Assembly (NCBI GenBank): GCA_035296625.1
Contig: DATHAO010000005.1
Span: 1 to 33,287 of the forward strand
Reading direction: 5' to 3'
Origin: DATCLS01 sp035296625
GTDB lineage: Bacteria > Actinomycetota > Acidimicrobiia > Acidimicrobiales > VFJN01
Length of the DNA: 33,287 bases
In this document: positions 15,283 to 22,783 of the stretch, in pieces
Layout of the letters: the number at the start of each line of letters is the position of its first letter
Position numbering within the stretch: position 1 is the first letter of the stretch
Notes under the pieces: generated by a model
Seen by the model: the letters and a program-made list of their open reading frames with translations, nothing else
What the model was told of the DNA's origin: nothing
Databases searched by the model: none
Made by a program: the position numbers and the translations under genes

Positions 15283-15549
15283 GTGGCCAACATCAAGAGC
15301 CAGATCAAGCGCAACCGGCAGAACGAGCTGCGCCGCGAGCGGAACAAGTCCGTGCGCTCCGAGCTGAAGTCCCGCACGAAGGCCGCTGTCGCGGCCGCCG
15401 AGGCCGGCGCCGACGATGCCGAGACCCGCCTGAACGCGGCGTTCAAGCGCATCGACACGGCCGCCGCCAGGGGCGTCATCCACAAGAACGCCGCCGCCCG
15501 CCGCAAGGCGCGCCTGGCGGCCCGGGTGAGCAGGGCCGGCGAGGCCTGA
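15283..15549 (+). CDS. rpsT: 30S ribosomal protein S20
   Basis: An 88-residue, very basic, all-helical protein that binds 16S rRNA in the small subunit. It begins MANIKSQIKRNRQNELRRER and ends with KNAAARRKARLAAR, both standard S20 sequences. The start is GTG at 15283. GAGGAG lies 13 nt upstream, a rather long spacer, but family length and the ANIKSQ start fix it. An upstream in-frame start at 15172 would add an Arg-rich stretch not found in S20. The gene points away from lepA and towards holA, with a strong terminator hairpin after it. Confidence 0.97.
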   Translation: MANIKSQIKRNRQNELRRERNKSVRSELKSRTKAAVAAAEAGADDAETRLNAAFKRIDTAAARGVIHKNAAARRKARLAARVSRAGEA

Positions 15550-15611
15550 GCGGCCGGCCGCCCTCGGCGTTCCGCGTCACCGGCCGCCACGCCTCGCACG
15601 CAAAACGGATG

Positions 15612-15635
15612 GATGCCGGGCCCTCGGCCCGGCAT
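15612..15635. terminator. Hairpin terminator between rpsT and holA
   Basis: Perfect 11-bp arms, GATGCCGGGCC and GGCCCGGCATC, enclose a 3-nt loop (CTC). The hairpin lies in the 137-base gap between the convergent 3' ends of rpsT and holA. No T-run follows. It probably stops transcripts from both sides. Confidence 0.75.
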
Positions 15636-15686
15636 CGTCGCGCTCTCGCTCCTGCCTCGCTCTGAGCGGTCGCCGCCTCGGTGCCT

Positions 15687-16691
15687 TCAGCGGCCGAAGC
15701 GGGCCAGGCGGGCGACGAGTACCTCCATGACGAGGGTGTCTGGCCAGGCCTTTCCGCCGCGGAGGTCGAGGTCGGCGGCGGCCAGCAGGTCCATGGCCCG
15801 GACGATCCGGTCGTGACCGAGCTTGCGGGCCTGGCTGAGCGCCTTGCGGGCCGGGAACGTCGAGCCCTTCAGCCCGAGCAGCTGGGCGGCGTCCTTCTCC
15901 CCCGCCACGGGCGCGCCGTCGAGGGTCAGCATCCGGGCGTAGTGCCCGTGCAGCGTGGCCATGATCTGCAGGGGGTGGCGGTTCCCGCCCGCCATCATGC
16001 GGTGCAGGTTGTCGAGGGCGGCGGGGATGTCGCCCTTGTCGATGGCGTCGGTGAGGTCCCACGGCGGCACCCCGCCGGCCTCGCCGAGGAACGGCTCGAC
16101 CTCGGCCAGGCTCGGCCGGGCGCCGGGGCCGAAGCTGCCCGACAGCGTGCCCAGCAGGCCGACGAGCTTCTGGGGGTCGTCTCCGAGCCACTCGACGATC
16201 CGCTGGGTGGTGGCCCGGTCGAGCCGGAGGCCGGACGACGCAACCTGCTCGTCGACCCAGACGGCGATCTTGCGGCCGGGGCTCGTGTCGACCTGCACGC
16301 CGCCGCTGGCGTTGACGGCGTCGAGCAGCGACTTCGGGACCCGCCCGCCGGCCCACACGAGCACGAGCGCCGTGCTGGGCAGCGGATCGTCGAGGTAGGC
16401 CACGAGCGGTGCGACCTGGTCGGCCCTCGTGAACATCTCGACGTCCCGGCCGACGACCACGCGTCGCTCCGTGAGGAACGGCGGGGTCTGGGCGGCGTCG
16501 ACGAGCGGGTGGATCGACGCCTCGCCGCTCTCGGAGGGCTGGAACCGCTCGCGGCCGACCTGCTCGATCGTGAGCCCGGGGTCGAGGTCGCCGACCAGGC
16601 CGTGGATCAGCTCGCGCACGGCGTCGCGCATGATCACCTCGTCGTCGCCGCGCACGAAATGGACGGGCGCGTCGAGCTTCACGGCCGTCAC
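15687..16691 (-). CDS. holA: DNA polymerase III subunit delta
   Basis: A 334-residue protein with the HolA layout: an N-terminal strand VHFVRGDDEVIMRDAVRELI, a middle AAA+-like domain (PFLTERRVVVGRDVEMFTR, then ALVLVWAGGRVPKSLLDAV), and the C-terminal helical collar with HPLQIMATLHGHYARMLTL and RKALSQARKLGHDRIVRAMDLL. In the clamp loader it opens the sliding clamp so that it can be placed on primed DNA. The length is typical (about 330-340). It lies between the DHPS-like gene and rpsT. The comEC-holA-rpsT order is common in many bacteria, which supports the call because delta subunits diverge strongly in sequence. Confidence 0.92.
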   Translation of the reverse strand: MTAVKLDAPVHFVRGDDEVIMRDAVRELIHGLVGDLDPGLTIEQVGRERFQPSESGEASIHPLVDAAQTPPFLTERRVVVGRDVEMFTRADQVAPLVAYLDDPLPSTALVLVWAGGRVPKSLLDAVNASGGVQVDTSPGRKIAVWVDEQVASSGLRLDRATTQRIVEWLGDDPQKLVGLLGTLSGSFGPGARPSLAEVEPFLGEAGGVPPWDLTDAIDKGDIPAALDNLHRMMAGGNRHPLQIMATLHGHYARMLTLDGAPVAGEKDAAQLLGLKGSTFPARKALSQARKLGHDRIVRAMDLLAAADLDLRGGKAWPDTLVMEVLVARLARFGR

Positions 16692-16751
16692 GGCTGGTCC
16701 CCCGGGGGATGGGTGCGTGCGGTCATCGGTGCGGCGGGCGGACCGCGGCGG

Positions 16752-17588
16752 TCAGCGGGCACGGCGGGCCTCCAGCAGGGTGGCGACGACCTCGACGACG
16801 CGGCGGGTGCGTTTGACGTCGCCCGTGCGCACGAGGCGGCAGCCGGCGATGATGCCGGCGGACTCCGCGGCAAGGGCGTCGGTCCCGGTCCGGCGTGACA
16901 CATCGAGGGCGATCGGGACGCCCAGCTGGTCGGCCACCAGGCGGGCGGCGGCGATGTCGCGCACGTCGTCGACCACGACGGCGAGCGCGACGCTCCGGCC
17001 CCCGCCGGCCGTGATGACAGCGCCGGCGGCGGGCGCCCCGGTGGCGGCCCCACCACCGGCCGGGCGGCCGACGGCCGGCCGCCCATCGCCTCCGGCCGGT
17101 CCGGCCGCGGCTGGCCCGCTGTCGCTCGGGCCCCCGACCTCTCGGCCTCCGGGTGCCCCGGTGGCGGTCGACCCGGCGGATCCGACGGTGGGAGCTGCGG
17201 CCACGGTCGCGCCCGGACCGGCGGCGGCGAGCTCGGTGGCGAGGACCGGCGGGACGAGCACGACGGCGGCGCCGGCCGCGGCGGCCGCTCGGGCGGCGTC
17301 GGCGGCGTCGGCCCGGGCCACGACGGGAAGGATGCGAGCCGCCGCGGCCGGCCCGAGCAGCCGGGGCCCGAGCGACACGTCGACGAGGTCGGCGTGCGCG
17401 TCACGGGCGGCGGCGACGCCGGCGAGCACCTCCCCCTCGCGCCCGAACCGGGGCGTACCCACGACGGCCGCCACTACCGCCCGGGTTCGCAGGTCGACGG
17501 CCGTGCCGACGACCTCCAGCCGGGCGGCGGCGCCCTGCGGCAAGGTCGGCGCGATCGCTGTCAGGGGAGAGAGCGGCGCGCCGGACAC
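16752..17588 (-). CDS. Degenerate dihydropteroate-synthase-like protein
   Basis: A 278-residue protein that looks like a reduced FolP (DHPS) TIM barrel. The first part, VVGTPRFGREGEVLAGVAAA then HADLVDVSLGP, parallels the NVTPDSF...GADIIDVG start of DHPS. The end, GCRLVRTGDVKRTRRVVEVV, parallels the family's RVHDV strand and last helix. The Asn, Ser and Phe of the first motif and the pterin-site residues cannot be found, and residues about 118-190 are a Gly/Ala/Pro-rich low-complexity insert, so ordinary folate synthesis is unlikely. I infer a diverged homologue of unknown function. GTG at 17588 follows a TAAGTT box by 6 nt, suggesting a leaderless start. It sits between comEC and holA, with a 60-base gap to holA. 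Confidence 0.55.
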   Translation of the reverse strand: MSGAPLSPLTAIAPTLPQGAAARLEVVGTAVDLRTRAVVAAVVGTPRFGREGEVLAGVAAARDAHADLVDVSLGPRLLGPAAAARILPVVARADAADAARAAAAAGAAVVLVPPVLATELAAAGPGATVAAAPTVGSAGSTATGAPGGREVGGPSDSGPAAAGPAGGDGRPAVGRPAGGGAATGAPAAGAVITAGGGRSVALAVVVDDVRDIAAARLVADQLGVPIALDVSRRTGTDALAAESAGIIAGCRLVRTGDVKRTRRVVEVVATLLEARRAR

Positions 17589-17768
17589 GTCGGCAACTTA
17601 CCGGCGCCGCGGGGGCGCCGGGCCGGGGGCGCCAACGGCGGACCGCTCCGCTCCGTGGTGCGGGAACACCTGGCTAGCGGGGACCGTGTCGGCTCCTTGG
17701 CAGGGGACAGGTGCGGCCGAAGGGCGAGCGATGACTGTTCGTCAGTGGGTCACGTGGTGGCGAACCGC

Positions 17769-19814
17769 TCAGCCGCGCCGCCGGGCGTCGCCCTCGGGGC
17801 GCACCTCGACCGAGACCTCCAGCCGGTCGGCCGTGACCCCGTCGACCGTGAGCCGCAGCCCGCCGATGTCGAGCGCCCCTCCCTCCGGTGGTACCGAGGC
17901 CCCCGTCACCGTCGCCATGGGACCGGCGGGCGGGCCACGCCCGGACCGTCCGGCCTCCCGCACTACCGGTGGGACGAGCACGACGATCGCCGGCCACCGC
18001 CGCCGCAGGGTGGCGGCGACCTCTGCGGTGGCGGGCGATCCGGTGCGCAGCACGACGAGGTCCACCCGGCGGACGCCGGCGTCGCGCAGCCGCCCGAGCA
18101 CCACGTCGTCGTGCGCCCGCCCGTCCACGACGAGGACGGTGGCGTCGCCCGCGTGCCAGGCCTCGGCGCCCATGCCAGCACCGATCGGCCCGGGGCGCAC
18201 CATTGGGTGGGCCATGACGGCCGCCACACACGCCGCCGATAGCACCGTCCACCCGCAGACATGCAGCACCCGGGCGCCCCTCGACACCCAGTCGGCCCGA
18301 CCGACTCGCATCCTCCCGTCACGTCCGGCCGGCGGGCGGTGGGCCGGTGCGACGACCGCCCACGGCCCGGGGGGCGCGGGAGCCGCGGCATCCGCTCGGC
18401 CCTCGGCGTTCGGATCCCGGGGGCCGGCCCCTTCCTCCCACGCAGCTCGGGCCCCGCGGCGAAGGGCGTGCGCGGCGGCGAGGAGAGCTGCACCGCCGAG
18501 GAGCACATGCAGCTCGGGCGCGCGGACGTCGCCGAGGGGCCATCGGGCGGCGGCGAGCGCCACGGCCTCGAGCCAAGCGAGCAGCAGCCGGGTCGGAGCG
18601 TGCAGGACGGCCGCCACCGGACCCCCGACGAGGCCGGCCGCCAGGCCACCGGTGAGTCCCCAGACCATGATGGGCCCGGCCGCCGGTTCGGCGAGCAGGT
18701 TGGCGGGCAGCGACGCCAGCGGCACGGCGCCGAAGGTCGCCACCAGCAGCGGCGACACGGCGATCTGGGCCGCCAGCGTGACCGAGAGGGGCGCCCGCAG
18801 CCACGCCGGACCGGGCAGCGCCTCGGCCAGGCGGCGGGCGCCGACCACGATCCCGCCGGCGCCGAGCACCGACAGCTGGAACCCGAGCGACGACGCCAGC
18901 AGCGGGTCGACGAGCACCATGCCCGCCACGCCCAGGGCCAGCGCCCGCAGCGACGAGGTGGGCCGGCCCAGCGTCGTGCCGGCCACCGCCACGGCCGCCA
19001 TCGCCGTGGCCCGCAGGACCGACGGCTCGAACCGGGTCACGAGCGCGAAGCCCGCCAGCACGCCGAGCGTGGCCGCCAGCCGTGGGCCGAACCGCAGGCG
19101 TCCGAGCAACGGCGACGCCGCCATGAGCGCGAACGTCACGTTCTGCCCGGATACGGCGAGCAGGTGGGTGAGCCCGGCGGCCTCGAACGCGTCGGCCATG
19201 TCGGCGGGCTGGTCGCGGTCGTCGCCGAGCGTGAGGCCCGCCAGCAGGCTCCGCTGCCGGGCGGGGAGGTCGGCCGCGCCCGCCGCCAGCGTGCGCCGGA
19301 GGGCGTTGGCCACCCCGGTGACGCCGTGACCGGGGCGCCAGCCCACGACCGTGTCCACCTCGAGCCGCCCGACCAGGTGGCGGTGGCGGACCAGGCGCTC
19401 GTAGCGGCCGGGCGGCGCCACCGTGCCGATTAGCGTGACCCGCTCACCGGTGAGACGGTCGTCGAGCGCGGCCGCCGGAGCGGCGTGCGCGACGGCCCGC
19501 AGCCGGTGCCCGTCGAGGCGCACGTCGACCGCGACCCCGCCCCGACCGTCGGGTTCGGGGTCGCCGACGAGTGTGACCTCACCCTGCACGGGTCCCGTCG
19601 GCGGCGGCACCAGACCGGCTACCGACCGCTGGCCCAGGGCGACCGCCAGCAGCGCCACACCCAGGCACAGCACGGCCGGACGCCGGGCGGCGAGCGCCAC
19701 CGGAGCGAGGACCGCGCCGACCACCAACGGCACGGCGACGACATGACCGTCGCTGCCGGCGATCGCCCCGGCCATGGCGACCACCGCGAGCACGACGGCC
19801 CACGCATCGGACAC
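17769..19814 (-). CDS. comEC: ComEC/Rec2-family DNA-uptake channel
   Basis: A 681-residue multi-pass membrane protein. After N-terminal helices comes an OB-like DUF4131 region (VQGEVTLVGDPEPDG to TGERVTLIGTV). The competence domain follows, with AAGLTHLLAVSGQNVTFAL as its signature, then about eight hydrophobic segments. ComEC passes single-stranded DNA through the membrane during transformation. The C-terminal part (ATVLVVDGRAHDDVVLGRL, then VDLVVLRTGSPATAEVAATL) keeps the outline of a metallo-beta-lactamase fold, but the HxHxDH metal motif is absent, so nuclease activity is not expected. The start is GTG at 19814, nine bases after comEA; the two form an operon. About 180 bases without a gene separate it from the DHPS-like gene. 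Confidence 0.93.
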   Translation of the reverse strand: MSDAWAVVLAVVAMAGAIAGSDGHVVAVPLVVGAVLAPVALAARRPAVLCLGVALLAVALGQRSVAGLVPPPTGPVQGEVTLVGDPEPDGRGGVAVDVRLDGHRLRAVAHAAPAAALDDRLTGERVTLIGTVAPPGRYERLVRHRHLVGRLEVDTVVGWRPGHGVTGVANALRRTLAAGAADLPARQRSLLAGLTLGDDRDQPADMADAFEAAGLTHLLAVSGQNVTFALMAASPLLGRLRFGPRLAATLGVLAGFALVTRFEPSVLRATAMAAVAVAGTTLGRPTSSLRALALGVAGMVLVDPLLASSLGFQLSVLGAGGIVVGARRLAEALPGPAWLRAPLSVTLAAQIAVSPLLVATFGAVPLASLPANLLAEPAAGPIMVWGLTGGLAAGLVGGPVAAVLHAPTRLLLAWLEAVALAAARWPLGDVRAPELHVLLGGAALLAAAHALRRGARAAWEEGAGPRDPNAEGRADAAAPAPPGPWAVVAPAHRPPAGRDGRMRVGRADWVSRGARVLHVCGWTVLSAACVAAVMAHPMVRPGPIGAGMGAEAWHAGDATVLVVDGRAHDDVVLGRLRDAGVRRVDLVVLRTGSPATAEVAATLRRRWPAIVVLVPPVVREAGRSGRGPPAGPMATVTGASVPPEGGALDIGGLRLTVDGVTADRLEVSVEVRPEGDARRRG

Positions 19815-19823
19815 GTTCCGGCC

Positions 19824-20633
19824 TCACACAGCGACGAGGTCGCGGAGCGCCTCGAGCTTGGCGTCGCCGATGCCCCGCACGTCGAGCAGCTGGTCGACGG
19901 CCGTGAACGGCCCGTTGGCCTCACGGTGGGCGATGATCGCCGCGGCCGTCGTCGGGCCGACGCCGGGCAGCGTGTCGAGCTCGTCCGCCGACGCCGTGTT
20001 CAGGTTCACCGGTTGCCCCGGTGCGGCTGCCGTCCCGCCGGCCGTCGTCCCGGTGGCGCCCACGGCGGGCGGCGACTCCTCCCCTAGGCGAGGGACGTAG
20101 ATCTGCTGGCCGTCGACCAGCGGGGCGGCCAGGTTGATGCGCCCGAGGTCGGCCTCGGGGGCCGCCCCGCCGGCGGCCTCGACCGCGTCCACCACGCGGT
20201 CGCCGCCGACCAGGCGCTGCACTCCCGGCCGGGCGACCGCCCCGGCGACGTGGACGACGACCTCGGCGCCGGGCACGCCGGCGGCGGGCGGACTCCCCGG
20301 GCCGGCACCACCCGCCACCGTTGCCCCCGGCGCCGCGGCACCGGCGAGCCCGGCGTTGGCTGCGCCGGCACCGGTGGCGCCGGGGCCGCCGGTGCCGGCC
20401 GAAGCGGCACCCTCAGGCCCCGTCGCCGGCTCGGCGAAGGGCAGCTCCATCTCGGCTGCCGGGGCGGGAGGCGCGAGCACCCGCCAGGCGACGAATCCGG
20501 CGACCGCCAGAGCCACGAGCCCGGCGACCAGGCGGCGCGCGGACAGGTCGAGCGACTCGGCCAGCGCCGCCCACCGCTCGCGCCACGGGGGCGCGGCGGA
20601 CGGGCGGACGAGCTCGGGGGGACCATCGGACAT
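19824..20633 (-). CDS. comEA: ComEA family DNA receptor (SLBB + helix-hairpin-helix)
   Basis: A 269-residue protein with one membrane helix near residues 35-53 (LVAGLVALAVAGFVAWRVLA). A long Ala/Gly/Pro linker follows, then an SLBB-like domain (VVVHVAGAVARPGVQRL through AAPLVDGQQIYVPRLG). The end is a tandem helix-hairpin-helix DNA-binding domain (VNLNTASADELDTLPGVGPT, then LLDVRGIGDAKLEALRDL). ComEA holds incoming double-stranded DNA at the outside face of the membrane and passes it to ComEC, encoded nine bases downstream. ATG at 20633 has a strong GGAGGG site 5 nt upstream, and a promoter is visible at 20684-20712. Genes for competence pili are not in this window. Confidence 0.94.
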   Translation of the reverse strand: MSDGPPELVRPSAAPPWRERWAALAESLDLSARRLVAGLVALAVAGFVAWRVLAPPAPAAEMELPFAEPATGPEGAASAGTGGPGATGAGAANAGLAGAAAPGATVAGGAGPGSPPAAGVPGAEVVVHVAGAVARPGVQRLVGGDRVVDAVEAAGGAAPEADLGRINLAAPLVDGQQIYVPRLGEESPPAVGATGTTAGGTAAAPGQPVNLNTASADELDTLPGVGPTTAAAIIAHREANGPFTAVDQLLDVRGIGDAKLEALRDLVAV

Positions 20634-20683
20634 CGCAACCCTCCAGGCGCGACAAGCGTCTCGGGAGGGGAAGTCCTGCGGGG

Positions 20684-20712
20684 ACGCTAGCCGGGCACCG
20701 TCGGGCCCTCAA
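20684..20712 (-). promoter_or_regulatory. Promoter of comEA-comEC
   Basis: On the minus strand, TTGAGG (20712-20707) and TAGCGT (20689-20684) are exactly 17 nt apart. The leader to comEA would be about 45 bases and contains the GGAGGG ribosome-binding site. The same TTGAGG -35 box is used ahead of the tRNA gene at 31929. Confidence 0.55.
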
Positions 20713-20774
20713 CCACTTTCGACCACTCTCACTCGGAGTGCGGAGAGCGACGTGGCGGCGGGCATGATCGAGGG

Positions 20775-21020
20775 GTGGACGGGCACGACGCAGCGAAGGG
20801 CATCGACGCCGAGCGGGCGGTCCGCAATGCCCACGTCTGGTTCGAGGTGAACAGCGGGTGGGCACCGCCCGATGCCGACTCCCTCGACGAGTGGGTCACG
20901 GACGGCGTGTGCCGCTGCCCCGACGAGTGCATCGTGGCGCCCGAGGGCTGGTGCGCGCATGGCCTGGCGTCGTGGGCCCTGATCATCGCCGCCCTCGACG
21001 ACGGCCCCAGCCCCCCTTGA
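20775..21020 (+). CDS. Small Cys-rich protein of unknown function (81 aa)
   Basis: GTG at 20775 opens an 81-residue frame. The N-terminal half is acidic and helical-looking (AERAVRNAHVWFEVNSGW). The second half has four cysteines in a C-x-C-x3-C-x8-C pattern (VCRCPDECIVAPEGWCAHG), then a hydrophobic helix LASWALIIAALDD. The cysteine set plus His could bind a metal; this is inference. The protein composition is much less Arg/Pro-biased than non-coding frames here, which supports a real gene. It is divergent from comEA, and a CATGAT box lies 6 nt before GTG. I do not recognise the family. The next 230 bases hold no gene, only a short direct repeat of GCCCGCTGGCGAC. Confidence 0.65.
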   Translation: MDGHDAAKGIDAERAVRNAHVWFEVNSGWAPPDADSLDEWVTDGVCRCPDECIVAPEGWCAHGLASWALIIAALDDGPSPP

Positions 21021-21251
21021 CCGGCACGCCCCGGCCGCCGCCGACCTCGGTGCCCGCTGGCGACGACGCACCATCGACACCGGAGCCCGCTGGCGACCAC
21101 GGATCGACGACGACCGACCGACGGAGCCGACGACGACAGACTGACGGACCGCCCACACGACGACGACGAGCAGCCGACCGCCCGTTGACGTCCGGGCGCG
21201 CCGGTCTGCAACGCACCGCGAGCGGTCAGCCGGGTGAGCGGGTGAGCGGCG

Positions 21252-21899
21252 TCAGCGGTGGGGCGAGCGGCGGCTACGTCGGGTGCGACGTCGGCGGAGG
21301 GCCTGCGGCGCACCGGCGGACCCCCCGGACGGCCCGGTCCCGGCCACCGGGCGCTCGGGTCCGGGCGGGGCCACAGGACCGCCCGCGGAGGGTGCCCGGT
21401 CGGCCGGGGCCGCCTTCCGCGGGCCGGAATCGGCAACATCGCCCGCACCGGCACCGGCAACAGCACGGCGGGGGACTCGAGCTGGGCCCGGTGCGCGGGA
21501 GGCCGGCGCCGACGCCGATGACGCCGGCGGCGGCGCGATCCCCGACGGCGGCAGCGCGCCGGCGCCGGCCAGCGTGGCGACACCGCTCGTGCGGCGCGCC
21601 TGCCACTCGGCCTCGATCTCGAACGGCACGCGCCGGTACGCCGCCCAGTGCGGGTAGCGCCGCAGCCGCCAGCCCAGGTACGCGGCCAGGTAGCGCACCC
21701 CGAACCCGAGGAAGCCGTGCTCGTGCCACTGCCGGACGTGGACCAGCTCGTGGCGCAGCAGGCGCTGGTTCTCCACGGCCCGGGCCCGGATGAAGATGGC
21801 CGACCAGATCGTGGTGGCGGCCGCCCCGGGTGCAGCTGGGCCGATCACCAGCCAGTAGCCGTCGTGACGTTCGAGCCGCACGCCACCGGTGTACCGCAC
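21252..21899 (-). CDS. Putative HExxH zinc-dependent protein with low-complexity tail
   Basis: A 215-residue protein. The first 103 residues look folded: LLRHELVHVRQWHEHGF contains HExxH (H50, E51, H54), and FEIEAEWQARR at about residues 93-103 offers a glutamate as third metal ligand, a gluzincin-like layout. Between them lies an aromatic helical stretch (RYLAAYLGWRLRRYPHWAAY). The remaining 110 residues are Pro/Ala/Arg/Ser-rich and probably disordered. No signal peptide is seen. The arrangement suggests a small metallopeptidase-like domain, but activity and substrate are unknown; the same motif occurs in non-catalytic zinc proteins. It is followed, on the same strand, upstream of the thioredoxin gene's 3' end by 45 bases. 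Confidence 0.6.
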   Translation of the reverse strand: MRYTGGVRLERHDGYWLVIGPAAPGAAATTIWSAIFIRARAVENQRLLRHELVHVRQWHEHGFLGFGVRYLAAYLGWRLRRYPHWAAYRRVPFEIEAEWQARRTSGVATLAGAGALPPSGIAPPPASSASAPASRAPGPARVPRRAVAGAGAGDVADSGPRKAAPADRAPSAGGPVAPPGPERPVAGTGPSGGSAGAPQALRRRRTRRSRRSPHR

Positions 21900-21944
21900 C
21901 GGGCAAGCCTGGCAGCGAGCCGGCCCGGCCGACCCACCCGCGCG

Positions 21945-22676
21945 TCAGAACAGGCGGCTGGTGAGCTGCTTGCGGTAGCCCGCGGTGCGGGGATCGTCGG
22001 GGCCCAGCACCTCGAGGAGGTCGACGAACTCCTGGCGGGCCTCTTCGTCGCCCTTCACCCGGTCGAGCAAGGCGTCGAGCTTGCTGGTCACCTCGTCGCC
22101 GGCCTCGTCGACGGCGAGGTCCGCGCCGGTGCGCACGAGCGCCGCAACCCGCCGCGTCTCGGGCGTCTCGGGGATGCGCCCCAGGAGGGCGAGCGCCTCC
22201 TCGACGTCCGAGCCGGACCGGCGCTGGGCCAGCAGTTCGGCCAGCGCCACGATGGCGTCGTGGTGGTCGGGGCGCAGCTCGAGGGCCTGGCGCAGCGACA
22301 GGTCGTCGCCCTTGGCCACGAGCCGGTCGACCTGCTGGTCGATCTCGCTCGGCTGCAGCCGCTCGACGAACTCGCGCACGGCCGCCTCGCCCTGGGCCCC
22401 GACGAACCCGTCGACCACCTTCCCGCCGGCGAGCGCGTAGACCGCGGGGATGCCCTGCACGCGGAAGGCGGCGGACACCTGGGGATTGTCGTCGACGTTC
22501 ACCTTGGCCAGCACGACGCGGCCATCGGTCTCGTCGATCACCTTCTCGATGATGGGGCTCAGCGTGCGGCACGGGCCACACCAGGGCGCCCACAGGTCGA
22601 CGACCACGGGGGTCGTCTCCGAGCGGTCGAGCACCTCGGTCTGGAACGTGGCATCCGTGACGTCGATGGTCGTCAT
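21945..22676 (-). CDS. Thioredoxin with helical C-terminal extension (CnoX/YbbN-like)
   Basis: A 243-residue cytoplasmic protein. Residues 1-110 form a thioredoxin domain with the active site WAPWCGPCRTLSPI (C33, C36), followed by KVNVDDNPQVSAAFRVQGIP with the conserved cis-Pro. Residues 115-243 are helical and TPR-like (ALELRPDHHDAIVALAELLA, then EEARQEFVDLLEVLG), as in the chaperedoxin CnoX (YbbN). That family protects or holds unfolded proteins and can pass them to GroEL or DnaK. ATG at 22676 is chosen because it gives a normal thioredoxin start (MTTIDVTDATF); the frame stays open 20 codons further upstream without similarity. Transcription is divergent from the phosphotransferase gene. 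Confidence 0.9.
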   Translation of the reverse strand: MTTIDVTDATFQTEVLDRSETTPVVVDLWAPWCGPCRTLSPIIEKVIDETDGRVVLAKVNVDDNPQVSAAFRVQGIPAVYALAGGKVVDGFVGAQGEAAVREFVERLQPSEIDQQVDRLVAKGDDLSLRQALELRPDHHDAIVALAELLAQRRSGSDVEEALALLGRIPETPETRRVAALVRTGADLAVDEAGDEVTSKLDALLDRVKGDEEARQEFVDLLEVLGPDDPRTAGYRKQLTSRLF

Positions 22677-22769
22677 CGGGGGCAGGGTATCGGCGGCCGC
22701 CACGCGTCCCGACCCGGGCCGCCCGGGCGGAGCCATGCCGTCCGCCTGTTCGCGATCACGGACAGCCTC

Positions 22770-22775
22770 TACGGT
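22770..22775 (+). promoter_or_regulatory. -10 box for a leaderless start
   Basis: TACGGT ends 8 nt before the ATG at 22784, so the transcript would begin at or next to the start codon. No Shine-Dalgarno is present and no good -35 box is seen. The same TACGGT occurs 7 nt before the ATG at 24834. Confidence 0.4.
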
Positions 22776-22783
22776 GACGCACG

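Noticed and set aside
16429..19329. A 966-codon Ser/Thr/Pro-rich plus-strand frame that looks like a mucin-type surface protein
   Set aside because: It lies antisense to holA, the DHPS-like gene and comEC; the repetitive look comes from reading their GC-rich codons backwards.
21021..21251. Direct repeat of GCCCGCTGGCGAC suggesting a repeat array
   Set aside because: There are only two copies with different flanks and no regular spacer; not a CRISPR or other array.
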